Of a stretch of 64,000 nt of DNA, positions 61,085 to 64,000 are shown piece by piece. The notes under the pieces are model-generated. The model was not told the DNA's origin, did not search any database, and saw only the letters and a list, made by a program, of their open reading frames with translations. Every line of letters starts with the position of its first letter. The stretch's first letter is position 1. The stretch is from positions 7,880,501 through 7,944,500 of the forward strand of contig CANJKZ010000723.1 of NCBI GenBank assembly GCA_947471745.1, written 5' to 3'. Both the position numbers and the translations under genes were made by a program. Source of the stretch: Closterium sp. Naga37s-1 (lineage: Eukaryota > Streptophyta > Zygnematophyceae > Desmidiales > Closteriaceae).

Positions 61085-61590
61085 CCTCCAGTGCCTCCAG
61101 CACCAGTACCTACATCTCCAACGTCTCCAGCGCAAATACCTATAGCTCCAGTAGCTCCAGAACCTCCAGCTCTAGTGCCTCCAGCACCAGTACCTCCAAC
61201 TCTAGCGCCTCCAGCACCAGCACCTCCAAGACCAGCACCTCCAACACCAACGCCTCCAGCACCAGCGCCTCCAGTAGCTCCAGAACCTCCAGCTCGAGTA
61301 CCTCCAGCACCAGTACCTCCAGCTCCAGCGCCTCCAGCACCAGCACCTCCAATGCTAGTACCTCTAGCACTAGCGCCTCCAGCACCAGTGTCTCCAGTAG
61401 CTCCAGAACCTCCTTCTCGAGTACCTCCAACACCAGTACCTCCAGCTTCAGCGTCTCTAGCACCAGCACCTCTAGCACTAGTGTCACCAGCACCAGCGCC
61501 TCCAGCACCAGCACCTCCATTAGCTCCAAAACCTCCAGCTCCAGCGCCTCAAGCACGAGTACCACCAAAACCAGCACCTCTAGTACCAGT
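61085..61590 (-). repeat. Gly-Ala coding repeat of element 6 linker
   Basis: Imperfect 9- and 15-bp repeats (CCAGCACCAGTACCTCCA on the plus strand) equivalent to the GAGGAGA linkers of the other members. Confidence 0.8.
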
Positions 61591-62177
61591 ATGCGAGCGG
61601 CACCGCCGAAGGTACCACTCACGAAGCTGCTGTGGGGAGAGAGTCTTCTGCCGATGAGACTGCTGCTGCTATCCGTCCTTAGAGCTAGAAGAAGTGGTAC
61701 GAACGACCCCACGGCCACTTGAACGCTCAGGACCCCTAGAACCAGCACCCCCAGACTCAGCACCCCCAGAATGAGCAGCACCAAAGGGGTCGCCTGCAGC
61801 GTCCACACCCCCAGGGTCACCACCCGCAGCAGCACCAGGGTCGACCGCGACAGGCTGCAAAGGCGGCAAAGACGGTCGAGGCGGGAAACCCGGAGGGGTC
61901 TCCAAGCGAGGTGAACAGTGAGTGGTCGCTATGTCGTCAGCAGCAACGTCACCCCCCTCAGCTAGGCGAGAGGTGTCAGAGGTGACCTCCAAAGGCTCAA
62001 CCAAGGGGGGTGGGTCCACCTGAGAGACACCTGAGGGAGCAAGACCGTGAGGGGGGAGGGGGTCTACCGGGGGAGGACCTGGAGCGAGGAAGAGCGGCGG
62101 GGGGGGGGGGGGGGGAGGGGAGGTGTGGTAAGGAAAGAGACGGTAGAAGGAAACCGACTCGTCTAAGGTGACGTCCT

Positions 62178-62303
62178 TGTCAAACTTATATGCTATAGTC
62201 TGTGTAGGCTGTAGTGGGGTAGACAATATGGGGTACAACACTTTTAGGTTTTCCTACTTGTACCCACCTGTTTCCTAGTGAATTCATTCCTCATTTCTTC
62301 ACA
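62178..62303 (+). repeat. Element 7 5' LTR (126 bp)
   Basis: TGTCAAACTTATATGCTATA…TTCTTCACA; a few changes from element 1 near its 3' end (GTGAATTCATTCCTCATTTC). Confidence 0.93.
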
Positions 62304-62346
62304 TGGTATAGAGCAGGTTCCCTAGTGGGAACGTTTCCTAGGGCCC
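62304..62346 (+). promoter_or_regulatory. Element 7 primer site, hairpin and GGGCCC
   Basis: TGGTATAGAGCAG; GTTCCCTAGTGGGAAC at 62317-62332; GGGCCC at 62341-62346. Confidence 0.7.
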
Positions 62347-62399
62347 ACCACTGAAAATCGATTTTTTTTTTCCTGCCCGGAGCGCGCTTCCCTCCTGCC

Positions 62400-63205
62400 C
62401 GAGTCGCGCCCCGTGTGCCCTACCTCCCGTCGCGTCCCTAGCCCTTAGCGGCCCGTCGCGCCCTCCTCAGGCCCCTCGCGGCCCCTTTCGCGGCCCCTTA
62501 CGGCCCTCGCGCCGCCCTTCGCGGCCCCTTACGGCCCTCGCGCCGCCCTTCACGGCCCCTTACGGCCCTCGCGCCGCCCTTCGCGGCCCCTTACGGCCCC
62601 TCGCGCCGCCCTTCGCGGCCCCTTACGGCCCTCGCGCCGCCCTTCGCGGCCCCTTACGGCCCCTCGCGCCGCCCTTCGCGGCCCCTCGCGGCCCGTCGCC
62701 GCCCTTCAAGGCCCCTCGCGGCCCCTCTGCGGCCCTGTCGCCGCCCTTCACGGCCCCGTCGCCGCCCTTCGCGGCCTCTCGCGGCCCCATCTCGGCCCCG
62801 TCGCCGCCCTTCACGGCCCCGTAGCCGCCCTTCACGGCCCGCCGTCGCCGCCCCTGTAGCAGCAGCCGCCGCCGCCCCTGTAGCGGAAGCCGCCACCGCC
62901 GGAGCCGCCGACAGCAGCGGCCGCCGCCGTCACTCCCGGGGCAGCAGCCGCCGCAGCCGCCACCAGCAGCAGCCGCCGCAGCCGCCACCAGCAGCAGCCG
63001 CCGCCACCTCGATCGGGGCCGCAGCCACCGCCGCCGCTGACTGCAGCCGACGGTGCGCCTCGGCCCTGCCGGCGCGCCTCGGCCCGTCCCTGCCAGCGGG
63101 CCTCGGCCCACCCCTACCGGTGCGCCTCGGCCCTACCTGCGCGCCTCGGCCCTTCCCTGCCGGTGCGCCTCGGCCCTGCCCCACCACTTACGGCTCTCTG
63201 CCCTG
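62400..63205 (+). repeat. Element 7 leader repeats
   Basis: CCCTTACGGCCCTCGCGCCG units (~30 bp) to ~62830, then GCAGCCGCC and GCGCCTCGGCCCT repeats. Donor-like CTG|GTAAGAG at 63206, 72 bp before the ATG. Confidence 0.85.
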
Positions 63206-63277
63206 GTAAGAGTATCGCTGCACTGCGCTGCCACTGCTGCCACTGCTGCTCCTGCTGCCACTGCTGCTACTGCTGTC

Positions 63278-64000
63278 ATGGCTACCCCTAGCGTCCTCGT
63301 CTTTGATACTGAGGGTCGGGCAGTTGACTTTGAGGTCTGGGTCGATGATCTGCAGCTTTTCCTACAGTGCGATAGGAAAGACGGTCTCTCACTGTTCGAT
63401 CTCACGTCTGGTGCCTCTCCTGCCCCTACTGCCGATGCTGACAGCACTGTTCGCTCACAGTGGGCCACACGCGATGCTGCTGCCCGTCTTGCTGTGCGTA
63501 GTCACTTGCCGTCCACTGAGCGCGCGCACTTTAGTCAGTACAAGAGTGCTAAGACCTTGTACGACGCTGTCATTGCACGCTACTCTTCCCCTGCCACTGC
63601 TGCTCTTAGCCGCCTCATGCTGCCGTACCTGTTCCCTGACCTAGCCGCCTTTCCCACAGTCCCTGACCTCATTACGCACCTTCGCACTAGTGACACCCGC
63701 TACCGCGCTGCGCTTCCTGCTGAGTTCTGCGCTAAGAACCCCCCCCCCATGTACATCACCCTCTACTACATAGTCACCCGCCTCCCTGACTCTCTTCGTC
63801 CAGTCAGGGACCACTTCCTCTCTGTTTGCCCCACCACACTCACCGTTGACCTCCTCGAGGAGCGCCTCCTGGCAGCTGAGAAGAGTATAGTCGTTGTAGG
63901 AGCCTCTCGTGGTGACCCTCGTGCCCCCTTCTTTGAGGGGTGCTCCCCCTCCCCCCTTTTGCCCTCTGTTGCCTCTGCTGCTGCCGTCGACTTCGTTGGC
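63278..64000 (+). CDS. Element 7 gag-pol, N-terminal 241 codons
   Basis: Open from ATG 63278 to the window edge: MATPSVLVFDTEGRAVDFEV, then SQYKSAKTLYDAVIARYSSP and FCAKNPPPMYITLYYIVTRL, colinear with gag of elements 3-5 at roughly 90% identity by eye. It stops before the poly-Gly tract. This is the intact N-terminal gag that element 1, of the same LTR subfamily, lacks. The rest cannot be judged. Confidence 0.92.
   Translation, partial: MATPSVLVFDTEGRAVDFEVWVDDLQLFLQCDRKDGLSLFDLTSGASPAPTADADSTVRSQWATRDAAARLAVRSHLPSTERAHFSQYKSAKTLYDAVIARYSSPATAALSRLMLPYLFPDLAAFPTVPDLITHLRTSDTRYRAALPAEFCAKNPPPMYITLYYIVTRLPDSLRPVRDHFLSVCPTTLTVDLLEERLLAAEKSIVVVGASRGDPRAPFFEGCSPSPLLPSVASAAAVDFVG

Larger units (their letters stand above)
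50582..62177 (-). mobile_element. Copia element 6 (subfamily D), minus strand, decayed, 5' part outside
   Basis: The 131-bp 3' LTR is at 50582-50712 (minus-strand TGTGAAAACT…TTCTGACA), preceded in its own direction by the family polypurine hairpin (50713-50737). Coding text runs from 62177 down to 59059, then 51557 to 50917 after element 5. Element 7 cuts it at 62177, so gag and the 5' LTR lie past the window. Many frame breaks make it the oldest member of the family here. Confidence 0.88.
50917..62177 (-). pseudogene. Element 6 pol remnant (IN end, linker, RT, RNase H)
   Basis: From 62177 down: VTLDESVSFYRLFPYH (end of integrase region), Pro-rich stretch, QQLREWYLRRC (~61620), Gly-Ala repeat linker (61080-61590), conserved region before RT split by a MITE (60141-60559), RT start (EMASWKSTGTYV, MWIFRVKRPPG ~59780), degraded catalytic region, then (across element 5) YLVTCTRPDL, SCEAEIYAG, LYVDNEAMIAL, RTKHIALLYF to a stop at 50917-50919. 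Multiple frameshifts and stops are seen in RT. Confidence 0.85.
62178..64000 (+). mobile_element. Copia element 7 (subfamily A), 5' part only
   Basis: A 126-bp 5' LTR at 62178-62303 close to element 1's, inserted in element 6 after GTCCT (62173-62177, presumed TSD). It has leader and gag and runs past the right edge. Confidence 0.93.

Overview
This window is eukaryotic nuclear DNA. It carries one intron-rich host gene on the left, and the remaining ~50 kb is nested LTR retrotransposons with no further host gene recognised. The host gene is an MRG/MORF4L-type chromatin reader and the Copia polyproteins look plant-like. Together with a GC-rich, low-complexity style this suggests a green-lineage (streptophyte, possibly charophyte-algal) genome; that assignment is inference.

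Region 1 (1-13601): a minus-strand MRG-domain gene, read from about 12852 down to 1255 and probably beyond the left edge. Nine exons could be placed by matching splice sites, codon phase and family motifs: a long charged N-terminus joined to the first half of the chromodomain, two chromodomain exons separated by a 14-nt microexon, linker exons, and four MRG-domain exons. Most exons after the first have one or more nearby damaged or alternative copies 115-195 bp away. The introns hold minisatellites (one of ~1.9 kb with higher-order structure), microsatellites, recurrent GAGTCGACTC palindromes and two DNA-transposon-like insertions.

Region 2 (13602-27121): Copia element 1 (126-bp LTRs, TSD AAATA), with most of gag deleted and a broken pol, split by Copia element 2 (16034-22434; 772-bp LTRs, TSD CCCTT; one in-frame stop).

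Region 3 (27122-46934): a decayed Ty3/Gypsy element split by Copia element 3 (27680-35155, TSD CTTCT, one stop), Copia element 4 (38140-45649, TSD ACCCA, one intact 1979-codon ORF, identical LTRs) and a solo LTR (45864-46233, TSD AAGAC).

Region 4 (46935-64000): a truncated, decayed Copia remnant of another lineage; a decayed minus-strand Copia (element 6, from 50582) that hosts Copia element 5 (51558-59058, TSD CATGA, one 2000-codon ORF, identical LTRs) and a MITE-like insertion; then Copia element 7 (from 62178), inserted into element 6 and running off the right edge.

Elements 1, 3, 4, 5, 6 and 7 are one Copia family in four LTR subfamilies. They share very short LTRs (126-131 bp) with a common core, a primer-site hairpin plus GGGCCC palindrome, a GC-rich tandem-repeat leader, a conserved splice-donor-like GGTAAGAG shortly before the gag ATG, an unusual CX13CX3-4HX4C gag motif, and a small QxLREW(Y/F) motif that occurs both in gag and in the integrase-RT linker.
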